A stretch of DNA of 64,000 nucleotides from Leucogyrophana mollusca. Its lineage: Eukaryota; Basidiomycota; Agaricomycetes; Boletales. The notes below the pieces were generated by a model. It saw nothing but the letters and a program-made list of their open reading frames with translations, did not search any database and was not told where the DNA came from. Shown in pieces: positions 33,923-48,677 of the stretch; positions within the stretch are counted from its first letter, which is position 1; each line of letters starts with the position of its first letter. The DNA is taken from NCBI GenBank assembly GCA_021014945.1, contig MU266382.1:1-64000 (forward strand). The letters are read 5' to 3'. Position numbers and translations under genes: made by a program.

Positions 33923-36900
33923 ATGGCCGCCCTGGGCATCGCCATGTACGGTGGCCACGCCGGCTACACGACCACGATCACTGCCGAAGAGGACGCACAG
34001 ATCTCACATGTCGCCGACGAGCAGTATATCACGACATTCTTCTGCCGGGCACTCTACGACTATCAGACGCGCGACGCCTCATCACTTTCGTTTCATAAAA
34101 ACGACATCATCGAGGTCCTTACCCAGCTAGAATCGGGTTGGTGGGACGGACTGCTAGGTGACGAGCGCGGATGGTTTCCCTCGAACTATGTGGCCGTCAT
34201 CTCTGACGAAGAAGCTGAGCTTGCTTTATCCGGCTACGATCCATCTCCCCCTCAGCCCACGGTACAAGCCCGAGCCCAAGTGCTCCAGCCTGCCGACAGT
34301 ACTGGCACTAATGGTGTTCACTCGCGGGCGGAGGTCACCCAGGACCAGTTTGTTTCAGATCCCGAGTGGCCGTCCGAGGACTTAAACGACGTCGGCTCAC
34401 CAAATGGTTTCCTTGAAATGGGAAATGCTGCAATGGATAGCGCAACTCTCTCAAATGATTTCTGGATGCCGCAGGTCACACAGGATGGTCAGGTGAGCAT
34501 CCACCAGTTCCGATCCCGTTGAATCCTCGAATTGTTTATTGCCTTTCTTAGATTTACTATGTGAACACTCAAACCGGCCAGCATTCTCGCGACCTTCCCC
34601 AAGAAGCTGACGAGACATCTGACGGTGATCTGGCCGGCTTGACCGCCTCGCAGCCTAGCTCACGTGCCGGAACAAGTGCAGGTCTTGGGTTCAGCGCAGT
34701 GACGGAAAGCAGCTTGGCAGGGTTTGGAGTTCCTAAACGCACAGGAACGCCTGAACCATGGATCAGAAAGCTAGCCGACGACGGAATGTCCTACTATTAC
34801 TGGAACAAACAAACTAACCAAGTCAGTTGGACTGTTCCAGAAGTCGAAGGAATAGCCAAGAAGGGCCGTGGTCGGGCACATACCAACTCATCTACGGCTT
34901 CTTCGGATTTCCTCGACAGTCCCGACGAAGCCGTCACCCAGAATCGCCTACGAGCCGATACCATCCCGTCTCAAACCCGACGTTCACGAGCGCGGCGCCT
35001 CAGCGCGTCAGATCCTATCAGTGACTCCGACGATTCTGGGCTCTACTCCCCAGACCGGTCAAATTCACCATCGCTGATCCAGTCTGCCAATGGACGCCCC
35101 GAGCCCTTTGACCGACAGAAGCTTTCTGTTGATCAGACCGCCGACCGGAAGCCTTCTGTAGAGTTGACTGCTGCTGAGAAAATAGCTCAGTCATTACAAC
35201 AGTCCCTTTCGCCACCCCCTCCAGATCTGGTATCTGATTTATCTCATCTCGCTCGTGACGCTATCGCTGCCGTTATTCTGAAGAACCAGCAGCTTTCCGG
35301 TATATCGCGGCGATCAGAACAGGGGCAGATACTGGATAACCTGATCAAGACCGTGGTAGTCGCGGTGCGCAACCTTTTGTACATCTCCGCCCCTCCATCC
35401 GGCCACATTCCTAGTAGTTTGATTCCCCGGGATGCTCGGGACCGCCGAGAGACCACCGCTTCGCAGACTCTTCTCAAACCTTCCCAGAGAAAAGTGACAG
35501 CAACACTATCCAAACTCGTTCTGTCGGCGCGAGCCATGGAGTATGACTCTGGGCCGGCTGCCCACGAGACTGCTGCACGTATTGAGAGTGATGCGGAAGA
35601 GCTGGAGCGTGCCATTCTGGTGTTCGTGGTTGAGGTGCAGCGGTGCCAGAATGAGCAGCTAGGCGGAGTGGGGCTCAAGCGAACACAGGGATACTTTTCG
35701 CCGGTTCACATTGGGCTGGGTCTTGTCGGAGCGGGGGCGGGGGGATCCTGGAAAGGCTTCGGCTGGGTCGTGCTAGACGATACTGAAGAGGCCCCGAGGA
35801 GTATCCTGGGAACAGATGTGTTTGGCGAGTTCAGGTTGCACCTGCAACAGACCCAGACGACATTCAGTGCTCTACATTCAGCTCTAAGAAGTGGGAGCGG
35901 TGAATCTCGTGAGTCACCATGGCAGTTATTTTTTTTTGGTCGCAATCTCACATTGTTGAATGCAGAACAAATGGTGTGGATGGCCAGCCAAGATGTACTT
36001 GGCGAGCTCTTTGACTTGCTACTGTTTGTGGGCGACATTCACATTGCCCGCCATGTCGACATCGATGGCTTCTATTCTGAACCGGAGAGTGGTGGAAATG
36101 GCGCATTGTACATTCAGACGGTGGACAAAGCAAGGCTACTGATACGTACCCTTGAATCGGTCGTCCAATCTCTCTATGACGATGCAGCTACACTCCTTCT
36201 ATCAACTCAGCGTGTTCGACGGTCGGCTCTCAACCGGTTGTGGAAGGAGAGAGATGCGCACTACGAATATCTGGATGCTGTGGCCACCTCGCTGGAATCG
36301 AATCTTCAATTCCTGGCTCAAACCCTTGACGCTTTGCTATCAGTCGGGCACGACCAAGCTGACATGGCTCAAGGAGAGTATACTGGGTCCATCGAGTGGC
36401 GTATGTCTCGCTTGAGCATCATCGACAGCCACTTTGATGCGCGGCCTATGTCTACACTCAATCCTGCCGACCCAGAAAGCGAGGACATCGTGGACTTTGA
36501 ACTAGCGTTTGGTGCACCAGGGTTAAAGAAATCAGGAACAGCACTTGGGCCCACGGACCGGACCACGTATCGCAGCCAGTCCCAGATGTCGGATACAACA
36601 ATTACCCTCACAGACCGAACCGTCCGCGACTCCATGGAAGGCGGCAGCGTTGGCGACCCTATGATGTCTGCTCACACCCTTGTTCCCCCACCTTCGTTGG
36701 ACAAACTTCGTGACTTGGCTTCTATGAGTGACTCGGGTTCGTTATTTGAAGACGATGGTATGTGGTCGAGCAATTGAGTGTCCTTCCCACCTCACATTTC
36801 TTTGAAGCCACCGCTACAAAGGCCCCAATAGCCAATGCATCGAAGATCAAGCAAATCTTTGGTGATGACGCTCCTGAACATATCATTAGCACAAAGCCGT

Positions 36901-38504
36901 GGTATCTGCGACCAAACTACGGTAAAAACGACATCGTTATTGATCCGGACGGGAGTGTCAGAGCGGGAACTGTTCCCGCACTGATTGAGCGTCTGACTTC
37001 GCATGAGATTGGGGGTGAGTGTGTTAGGTACCTTTGCCACGATTGAGCTTATTTTGGCTTCGCAGACCCAACGTTCATAAAAACCTTCCTCATGACTTAC
37101 AAGTCTTTCACTACCCTTGACGAGCTATTCGACCTTCTTGTGAAACGATTCTTCATTGCAGCGCCAGACAACCTCAGTCCAACGGAGCTGGAGGAATGGA
37201 AAAAGCTCAAACAACATATTATCCAGATGCGGTATGTGGCTACACATCACTTTGAAAGCCAGTATTAAAAACGTGCGATAGTGTCTTGAACGCATTCAAG
37301 GCCATGGTTCACGATGATGATTTCCTTGAGAAGGAGGACATGTATATCCTTGATCGCATGAAAGACTTCTTACTCCATGAAGGTGTTAGCAAAATACCGG
37401 CGGCCAAGCAGTTGCTCATGATCGTAGAACGAGCCGTACGTCTTTTCATCTCACCCATCGTGTCGCACTACTGATGACGTTGTGGGCAGCGGGGAGGGGA
37501 CGTCAAGAAGATGACCATCAACACGACGCTGACATCACCTCCTACGTCAATAGTTCCTAAGACTAACAAGAAACTGAAACTTCTTGACATCGACCCATTG
37601 GAGTTGTCGCGACAACTAACCATCATGGAGAGCCATTTATACCAAAAGATCCGACCCATGGAGTGTCTCCAACGATCGCGGGAACAGAAGACCGACCATA
37701 ATGATAATATTGCCCGCGTGATCCAAACGAGTAATCGAGTGAGTCTGCTGTGTGCTAGCGGTAAAAATCTGGCTGATGTTCCCAACTAGATCGCCAACTG
37801 GGTTGCAGACTCTGTTTTGAGCCACGAAGATTCGAGGAAACGTGCTTTGGTTGTGAAACAATTCATCAGTGTAGCAGATGTGAGCCCAACTTCACTTGGT
37901 AAATGTTTACGACCTCATTCCATGATAGCGGTGCCGGTCAATGCATAACTACTCAACTATGGTGGCAATCGTTTCCGGATTGAATTCCCCTCCGATTCGT
38001 CGCCTCAAACGCTCGTGGGAGCGGGTAGACGCACGACATATGTCACAACTGGGCGCTTGCGAGATGACCATCGACTCCGGCAAGAACTTTAACAACTACC
38101 GATCTACGCTGGCAAAGGTCACGCCACCATGCGTCCCTTTTATCGGTACGTTTCTCCGACTATGAGAGAGCACCCCTCCTAACCGTGGTATACTAGGTGT
38201 ATTCCTTACCACACTCACCTTCATCCAAGATGGTAGTAAAGATACGCTACCCGGTAATCTTGTCAACTTCCGCAAGCGACAGAAAGCGTCGGAGGTTATC
38301 CAGGACATCCAGCGCTGGCAGACTCTTCCGCATCACTTCCACCCTCTTGCGTCTGTGCAGACATACATCGAGGAGTCGTTAGGGAAGTTCAGCGAACCAG
38401 TTGACGTGGGCGACCTTTTCTGGAATCTAAGTCTCGAGCGGGAACCAAGAGAGAGAGAGGACGAGAAGATGGCACGTTTGTTGCAGGAGAGTGGATTCCT
38501 GTGA
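33923..38504 (+). CDS. Cdc25-type Ras guanine exchange factor with SH3 and WW
   Basis: Model: join(33923..34492,34552..35908,35966..36757,36808..37014,37066..37231,37282..37435,37490..37738,37790..37879,37929..38145,38197..38504), 1369 aa. It activates Ras-type GTPases by nucleotide exchange. SH3 is at about 39-95 (FFCRALYDYQ...GWWDGLLGDERGWFPSNYV). WW is at about 258-289 (PEPWIRKLADDGMSYYYW...VSWTVPE). A helical middle follows. RasGEF-N starts near 925 (SVRAGTVPALIERLTSHEI), and the catalytic domain runs from about 1090 with KLLDIDPLELSRQLTIME, NWVADSVLSHED, and GLNSPPIRRLKRSWERV. SH3 plus RasGEF matches yeast Cdc25 and S. pombe Ste6-like factors; the WW domain is an addition. Intron 35909-35965 is 57 nt and free of stops. 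Confidence 0.93.
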
Positions 38505-38826
38505 ATGTATTTAATCATCGGCGGTGTGGTTTTGATTATTGTATCATTTTGATCTCGCAGTTTCTACTTCGTGTTGTATATCTAGCTACTAACAGGTCTG
38601 AGGTGTTCATTTGTTTGATCATTGTCCCTTTGCGTGGAAGGACATTATGTTCGCACATCCAGAGACTGAAATCCCAGCGCTGCAGACGATGCAAATGAAT
38701 ACACTTGAAAATTTGGCGAAGATGAAAATAAGATACAGGTGTAGAGAGGGTTCTTGATATGTAAAGTAAATAAAGAGGTAAAAACGAACTCGAATGGAAT
38801 GAAAGAAACATCAACTAGCCCTCGAC
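38505..38826. other. intergenic, converging 3' ends
   Basis: The RasGEF and family B gene end towards each other. The 322 bp are AT-rich, with no supported frame. Confidence 0.5.
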
Positions 38827-40185
38827 TCAAGATCGCAAAGGATGCTTGGGTCTGTACCTAGATGTGTTCCTGGAAAGTGACGGCTGGCCCCACCTGTTCT
38901 CGCTAGCCATGGCATTAGCTTCCACCAGAGCGATTCGTCTGTCGAGAGCATAGACAAGTTCTGCAGAAGTCGGCTGAGGAGCAGAGGGAGAGAGGAGAGA
39001 GGGAGAACCCGGACCATGCACCGGGGACATCTGACGCGCTGATGTGTAACGTGGACCATGATACAGGCTCGCGATGGCGGCGGGGTTGTCAAGAGCCGGG
39101 GCATCAGCAAATGTGGGGCCTGGTTCGGGTGCCTCTTCGTCGATCTTAAGTCCTGCACCATGTCCCAATTTCCTGTTCGCCCTCTGCCTTTCCTTGCGTG
39201 TCGGGGGGCGGTCGCCGGTTGAAATGTCAGTCGCTGGTGTGGGGCTTGGAGCTGGGGCAGCGTCAATGAGAGCTGCCGCCCGCATCCTCGCTTTCGCCGC
39301 GAGCTTCCGTTGCCTGCGGCGGACCGTGTTGGACAAAATTCTTTCCGTGGGTGCAACCTCCGTCTCTGGTCCGTCGAAGAACCCTTCCTCCTCAGCATCG
39401 GCGATGGGAAGTGGTGTCTGAAGTGCCCAAGAATGGTGCTCCTCGGCATCGGGGGAAGGAAGAACAACAAGCAAGGCAGACTGGAATACCTCCTCGTGGT
39501 CAGGAGCGGGGAGAGGTGTGAGCCTGGCCCATTCGAGGATTTCTTCGTTGTCCAAAAGAGGCAAGGTTGTTAGCCTGGCAGTCTCGAGCACCTCGTCAAG
39601 GTCAGCATCGGGGAGGGGAGTCAGCCTAGCGGTCTCGAGGATTTCGTCGTGATCTGGGACGGGAAGAGGGGTCCGTATAGCAGTGCCGAGCGCGTCTACT
39701 GAGTCCACCGATGGTCGCGGTGCAGAGCCGATGCTCCCAAGGACGAATAGGAGTTTGCACAATGAGATCCCTGGTGCCGATGCCACCAACCGACCCCCCG
39801 GGACGTTTGGACCCCACAGAGATAAGTTTGCCGCCGCAGAACGAGGCGGCTGACGCGCATAAAAGGCTGGTGTAGTATTACCATCCAGGAGCGTTGCTCC
39901 CCCAAGCAGCTTCGATGCTACGTGCGCACCGATGCTCCGTTTGTGATTCCAATGCAAGGACATCCCAAACGTCTTCTGTAAAAGCGAGAGTGTCGGTTGT
40001 AGTGTCGTCCTTGAATAAGAGCCTGTACGACGGCAGAAATTCCCTTGCAAACGGAGTGGGGCTGGGCTAGAATTGCATGATGGGTAAGGTCCTGGTCTGC
40101 GAAGGGTTGCCAGGCTACGAGGTTCAATGAGTCCCGAAGACGACAGGTTTCCAAAGCCGGTCTGGAAAAAGGCGCTGAGGAACAT
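38827..40185 (-). CDS. unknown family, member B (repeat-bearing paralogue of A)
   Basis: A single exon of 452 aa. The ATG at 40185 sits in a full Kozak context (GCCACCATG). It shares with the gene at 14880-16230 an acid-free leader (MFLSAFFQTGFGNL), LIEPRxLATL, LSNTVxRRxRKLA, TRKERQRANRKLGHG (about 329-343), LDNxxAIASLYxGPR, RIALVEANAxASENR and the terminal RYRPKHPLRS. The central part (about 166-267) is six units of roughly 17 residues, each around a core like ARLTPLPDADLDEV. Member A has one such unit. B has no intron and lacks A's long hydrophobic segment, with only LCKLLFVLGSIG nearby. No function can be given. The basic block could bind nucleic acid or be a targeting signal. Confidence 0.8.
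   Translation of the reverse strand: MFLSAFFQTGFGNLSSSGLIEPRSLATLRRPGPYPSCNSSPAPLRLQGNFCRRTGSYSRTTLQPTLSLLQKTFGMSLHWNHKRSIGAHVASKLLGGATLLDGNTTPAFYARQPPRSAAANLSLWGPNVPGGRLVASAPGISLCKLLFVLGSIGSAPRPSVDSVDALGTAIRTPLPVPDHDEILETARLTPLPDADLDEVLETARLTTLPLLDNEEILEWARLTPLPAPDHEEVFQSALLVVLPSPDAEEHHSWALQTPLPIADAEEEGFFDGPETEVAPTERILSNTVRRRQRKLAAKARMRAAALIDAAPAPSPTPATDISTGDRPPTRKERQRANRKLGHGAGLKIDEEAPEPGPTFADAPALDNPAAIASLYHGPRYTSARQMSPVHGPGSPSLLSPSAPQPTSAELVYALDRRIALVEANAMASENRWGQPSLSRNTSRYRPKHPLRS
39385..39690 (-). repeat. six tandem 51-bp coding units in member B
   Basis: The reading frame shows six units of 17 codons with pattern L-E-x-A-R-L-T-P-L-P-x-x-D-x-E-E-V. Units 2-4 are closest to each other; units 1, 5 and 6 have drifted. 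All keep the frame. Confidence 0.75.
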
Positions 40186-40265
40186 GGTGGCGATATTCCT
40201 GGTTGTGAAGGTGTGTGGATGATGGATGTAAGTGATGAAGAAAAAAAGCAGGTGAGTAAGGGGGT

Positions 40266-40271
40266 TATATA
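40266..40271 (-). promoter_or_regulatory. TATA box of member B
   Basis: TATATA on the minus strand, with 80 bp between it and ATG 40185. Member A has TATATA with 77 bp to its ATG. Confidence 0.55.
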
Positions 40272-40619
40272 CCGAATACTGGGCGAACGGCTGACATGTG
40301 GCTGACACTGGCTGACGGATTGTTACCGCTCTTGTGCTTTGCCAGCCACCTATGATCGAGGAACGCGTCCTGGTCACGGGTTCTGAAAAACAAATCAAAG
40401 GGTAGGGTGCGTAAACTTCTACCAAAGTTTATCGGATCATGCAAGGTCCTGGAGCAGAGCACGGGTGTGTCCAACCACACGCTCGAGCCCCAGAGCTCGC
40501 AATAAGGACAAGAATGAGGGGAGCCCCGCCAATACTCATATGGCTCACCCAAATTAAAAGGGGGTTGTAGTCTTGTGGTACTTGCAGCAAGCTTGCAGGT
40601 ACACTTGCTAAATTGACGC

Positions 40620-40627
40620 GACGCGTC
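40620..40627. promoter_or_regulatory. MCB-type box upstream of DAD1
   Basis: GACGCGTC, 93 bp before ATG 40721. The same 8-mer precedes DPB3 and POLA2. Confidence 0.6.
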
Positions 40628-40720
40628 TCGTGGGAAAACATTACTCCATCTCCCGCTTGAGGGCCACCATGGCCGGTGACCAATCTGCCTTTCGATTTCG
40701 ACCTTCAAGATCTTCCATCC

Positions 40721-41049
40721 ATGTCTCTGACGGGGCCTTCGTTATTTGAGAGAGAACGAGACAGGCTTTCTGCAGAAATTACTGGGGTACGCGCATCCTT
40801 TGTCGCCCTTTCGCGTGCCGATAGCGTCCCCAGGGTTTCGAGGAATTATTGTCCTCTAGCAACATCTTAAATCGCAAACTGGAAGAGGTCCTTGGGATGA
40901 CCAGAGAATATGAAACCATTGCCGCCCTGTGGGAAGGCTTTCATGAGCTGATGCGAGGGCAAAGGAATGAAACGCTCGAGGACAGGGCTGTCGGTCTTCC
41001 TGGCACGGGAAGTCATGTTGTCTCCACCAATTCGAATTCACAGCGTTGA
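40721..41049 (+). CDS. DAD1: DASH/Dam1 complex subunit DAD1
   Basis: Model: join(40721..40786,40834..41049), 93 aa. DAD1 is part of the ring that couples kinetochores to microtubules in fungi. The family pattern SLFERERDRLSAEI, GFEELLSSSNILNRKLEEV and EYETIAALWEGFHELM covers residues 6-65. The tail is short and unconserved. The first ATG that gives the family start (MSLTGPS) is 40721. Only one intron is present. Confidence 0.88.
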
Positions 41050-41194
41050 CCCAGTCCACACCGAGTGAGCTACACCATATTCATGACATTTGTGTTAATT
41101 TATCCGAGTACAGGACAATCAAGTACAATCAAGTAAGATTGTATGTATTATTGCAACAAGAGCACGGCAAGATAAAGTGCCGCGAAAAGTCCAT

Positions 41195-45045
<3,851 letters not shown>

Positions 45046-45291
45046 GACAGTTTAGTCTGATGATACAGCTCCCCTCTTATTGGGGTGGTACAAAGGGTGT
45101 CGTATCGACTGGCAACAAGCAGAGCGTACAGGATGTGGCTACAAGGGCAGATGGGGCTGTGGGTAGATTACTGCGATTGGGGAAGGATTTAGCTATCTCC
45201 ATTTACAGACTTAGCCATGCCGCTTGCGGAAATAATCTCAAAGAAAATATTATACATCTCCTTGTCCTCCTACTATTACCCTACTAGCACC
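45046..45291. promoter_or_regulatory. divergent promoter, PKC1 and unknown gene
   Basis: The start codons are 246 bp apart. ATTATACATC near 45248 and the A/T-rich stretch before 45292 could serve as a TATA region for the plus-strand gene, but this is weak. Confidence 0.35.
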
Positions 45292-47352
45292 ATGCCGTCT
45301 TTTTCTTGCTCATCTGCTATTCGTGCTGTCCCAGGAAACTATGCTTTGACCCTCAAGATTACTCATAATTATGTCTACCAGGAACCGTCCAAGGACACTC
45401 ACAAAATCAAAAGACGACTGCCAAAAGACCTGGACGTTCTCTTGTTCTCTGACCTAGTAATGACATTCTCTGGGTCACTGGACGGGACAAATGTAGGAGC
45501 GGATGTTATCGTGCGGTCTGCCATAATAGACCATCTGCATCGATACCTGGAAACCGCACGTAATCACCATACATAACGATACTTGACTGACATTTCCAGC
45601 AGAACATTACGGAGTTAGGGGTCAACAACCTTTCAGGCCTATTCGTTGACGACGTCGATGGTCTTTCAAAAAGTGCGTACGTTTAACTAATTTGATTTAT
45701 GGGGTCTAACAAAAAGGGTACCAGTGACGCTGACCCCGTCTCGTCCTCAGCCTCGCACATCACGCCCTCATGCTAATCTCGTCTCTATTGATCTTGTTTA
45801 TATCTGGAAGGACACCCGACAGCGAACTGGATGCAAATCGGACCAAGATCTACGTGAACTACTCCGAGAAGTCAACCCATTCTCAACACAACTTTTCCTG
45901 CCCTTCGAATCGAATCTTAACCGCTTAGCGGACCAGTTTGTGACATATCATCTCGTTGGGTTTGTCTTTCTGCCATCAGCGAATATATGCAGTGTTTAAT
46001 GGGCTTCAGACGCCACCCTCTCATATTCGGGAGCTGGTGCAAGGTATGCTCAGGGCCCGACCTCCATGAGCTATGTGCGTTAACTGAAGCTGGCAATAGA
46101 AATTAGATCACGAAAGCGAATGTTTTCCATCAATCGCTCGTTCCATCACCGATATCATCAGCCGCTCTTCTGATCTTACTTTCGTCTCAAGATGCCGGCG
46201 GCACATCAAGGTAGGTTCCCACTACTTGCTCTAGCGAATCCCGTGACACAACTCCCCTTTCTAGACCGCCAAGGCGCACCAAAAGGTGATGCTGCGGGAC
46301 TCCTTGGACGCCCTTTCTGCCTGTGTCGGGGCCCCGATCTCTGGGGAGTCTGACGACGAAGGATCTGAACCCTCAGCTTCTGCTCTCACGGATGAAGAAG
46401 CCATATGTATGTCGTTGGAGCAACTATTCAGAATTGGAGTTCCCCAGCCTCGTTTCAAGGCGAGTTTCCCTTGATCCGGGTGTGACGTTGATCTAGAAAC
46501 CGTGTCCAGGCTGCCGCGGCCCTGTCGGGATTACCTCCTTCCCCTCAGGATGACGACGACTTGATGGACCCTTCACAAGATAACGCGGTAACCGGGACCG
46601 AAAGTGGTCGCCCTCTGTCATGGTCCGATCTGCCTGATATTGACATGGACTTTCCTGTCATTGAATCCCAAGACTCTACACCTAATACCAGCGACGATTT
46701 TCAAGAAGACTGGCCTACCTTTGCACCGGAGAGCGGCTCACAGGACGAATATTTTACGCAATCTGACTGCTCTCTTATCAACAGCTCAGATTCGTCAGTA
46801 AGTATCAACACGCCCCCTTCGCAAGACTCCTTCCCTATTCGCCATCTCGATAGCCAAGTTTACATATCCGATTTTCCTTTGGACCTGGGGCCTTGTCGAT
46901 GGCGATCACAAGACTGTGCCTCTGTGGAAGATCCCGGGTGTTCAGCGCTCCATTCTTTCCTGCCGTCCTTCCTGCCCACTCACGCACCACATGACTTGGA
47001 GACGAAAGTTCACCTGACACTCGATCATGATACCGATGTCTGCCAGGAATCCAAAGACGACTTTGAATTCCTGAGTAGCCCTGTCAAAGTTTCTTTCCTC
47101 GACGCTGAGTATGAAGATAGGGACCAGATGCTATTTGACCTCGAGGACGCCCTCTACTCATACGAAGATTACTGCTCTGCTCCTGACTACTCGCCCGTTA
47201 CTCACACACGGCAGACAGGCCAAGGCCTCAGTAAAGCCGCAAACAGCATGACAACTTCTCATCACAACATCGACACGTTTTCTCGTCAGGTGGACAACGA
47301 AGATGGAATTGGAAATCACATTTTTACTGACGTCCTGGATTTTGACATTTGA
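45292..47352 (+). CDS. unknown protein with acidic C-terminal half
   Basis: Best model: join(45292..45555,45600..45672,45725..45939,45980..46043,46107..46210,46265..46459,46510..47352), about 585 aa. I do not recognise it. The N-terminal half is basic and folded-looking (ITHNYVYQEPSKD, VSIDLVYIWKDTRQ, AVFNGLQTPPSHIRELV). The C-terminal 280 residues are Asp/Ser-rich and low in order, with many phospho-site-like SQD and SDxD clusters, as in a transcription or cell-cycle regulator. Splicing is uncertain. Two joins need GC donors (45556, GCACGT; 46460, GCGAGT). The third intron is only 40 nt (or 25 nt if exon 3 ends at 45954). A frame using acceptor 45992 is also open. Confidence 0.6.
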
Positions 47353-47744
47353 GACGGGGGCTGGAAAGCGCACTGGCTGTTTACCTGGAGTATTGCCATG
47401 GGCTTCCATACGTGCATAGTATTAGTAGCAATCTCGGCGCCCAGTATTAGTTGCAGTCTCGGCGCAGCACAGGGTTCAAGCTAATGGAAGCGTTCCGGGA
47501 TCCGAAAAATTAAAATATGTATCGAAAATGCTTATATTCGAACTCCGACACTCCGCCGAGATGTGGTAATTATGCCCCCTTCGAGAAAGACAGGATTGCG
47601 TCGAAACGTCTTTCTTACCTGAACCACAGTTTATACACATCAGATTGGTATCTTGGTCTCTTACGACGCCCTCTTCTCGCCTTTGCTGCGCCAAAGCTTT
47701 CTAGCTCCTCCTCTTTACATCTTTGAGCCCGCTCTCCCATCGCC
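47353..47744. other. intergenic with a 23-bp near-tandem repeat
   Basis: The 392-bp gap has no gene. AGTATTAGTAGCAATCTCGGCGC-type copies lie at 47418-47440 and 47443-47465 and differ at two positions. The right part is the Igo1 promoter. Confidence 0.55.
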
Positions 47745-48318
47745 ATGCTTCCGGCAAAGCGCAACAAGATTGACATCAGTGTGAGTATATCTTCATCGTC
47801 CAGGTGCTCACTCGTCTGGATCACATTCTGGTGCTCTGGCTGACATGGCATCACTGCGAGACAGAAATTGTCAGAGGAGGAGCAGAAGCTCTTTCGTCTG
47901 TATGGCAAGCTGCCCACCCACAAGAACATCTTGACCAAGATGCAGAAGGTGCGCCGCGATCTTGAACTTTTGAAAGGCAGTGCGCTGACAAAGTTGCTGT
48001 CAGGACCGGAAATATTTTGATTCTGGCGATTATGCGTTGTCAAAGGCTGGCGTAGCTCCACAGAACACCGTCGGCACAGCGATCCCCAATCCGGAAAAGT
48101 ATGTGGTACACTTTTCCCAACGTTTCGCCATCCCTGACACAGTTATCCTCCCCAGTATCCCCCATGCATCATCGCCATCAAACAGTCACAACGGTCTCTC
48201 CGTATCGCCTACGAACAGTTCAAGCCCAGTAAAAGAAAGCTCGCTTGCACAGTCCGGAAGGGAGGAGCCAGAAACAGCGCCATCGCCTGCTCAAGAGCCT
48301 GAAGCTGAAGGCGAATAA
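47745..48318 (+). CDS. IGO1: endosulfine-family PP2A inhibitor, Igo1
   Basis: Model: join(47745..47780,47865..47948,48004..48098,48156..48318), 125 aa. When phosphorylated by a Greatwall/Rim15-type kinase, endosulfines inhibit PP2A-B55 and control entry into quiescence or mitosis. The core KLSEEEQKLFRLYGKLPTHK leads into KYFDSGDYALSKAG, with the phospho-acceptor Ser at about residue 47. The tail is a Ser/Pro/Glu-rich disordered region. The three introns fall at regular GT-AG sites. Confidence 0.93.
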
Positions 48319-48677
48319 ACTTTCGGATCCTCCGATATCGTCCTTCCCGCCAGACGTTTCGTTTGTATCGCTTATATATCTTTGGTTACCACATGCACTA
48401 TCGTCTCCTCGACGGCTTCACATATTTGCAGTTACTACGCTACTGTTAAGTCCGCTTGTGTATCACTACCTCGGATCCGTCCACAGACATCTGCATGTCT
48501 TGTAGATGCTATAATATTGGTTTCGGGCTGCACTTCTGTGTGCAGATTTGTTTCCGTCTGAAACCTCACGGCCTCATTCGTGTGACATGTGACTTCTTGT
48601 CGCGTTTGTGACTGATCAATCTCTTGACGCGTCAGTTGCGTTCCATACACAGCGGCCCAAGTGCAAGTGCTATAAGC
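48319..48677. other. intergenic, Igo1 3' flank and POLA2 promoter
   Basis: A 359-bp gap without a gene. A GACGCGTC box lies at 48626-48633. Confidence 0.55.
48626..48633. promoter_or_regulatory. MCB-type box upstream of POLA2
   Basis: GACGCGTC inside the longer palindrome TGACGCGTCA, 44 bp before ATG 48678. Confidence 0.65.

Larger units (their letters stand above)
40186..40720. other. divergent promoter region, member B and DAD1
   Basis: A 535-bp gap without a gene. It holds the TATA box of B (40266-40271) and the GACGCGTC box of DAD1 (40620-40627). Confidence 0.55.

Noticed and set aside
38811..39470. Long open frame overlapping member B in another frame, with a matching shadow frame in member A (16106-16309).
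   Set aside because: The similarity between the two shadow frames follows from DNA identity of the real paralogous frames; composition is odd and no start context is present.
40363..40368. Further ACGCGT hexamers at 378, 3066, 20059 and 40363 as MCB sites.
   Set aside because: They lack the full GACGCGTC palindrome or lie in coding DNA or far from a start codon; about 16 hexamers are expected by chance.
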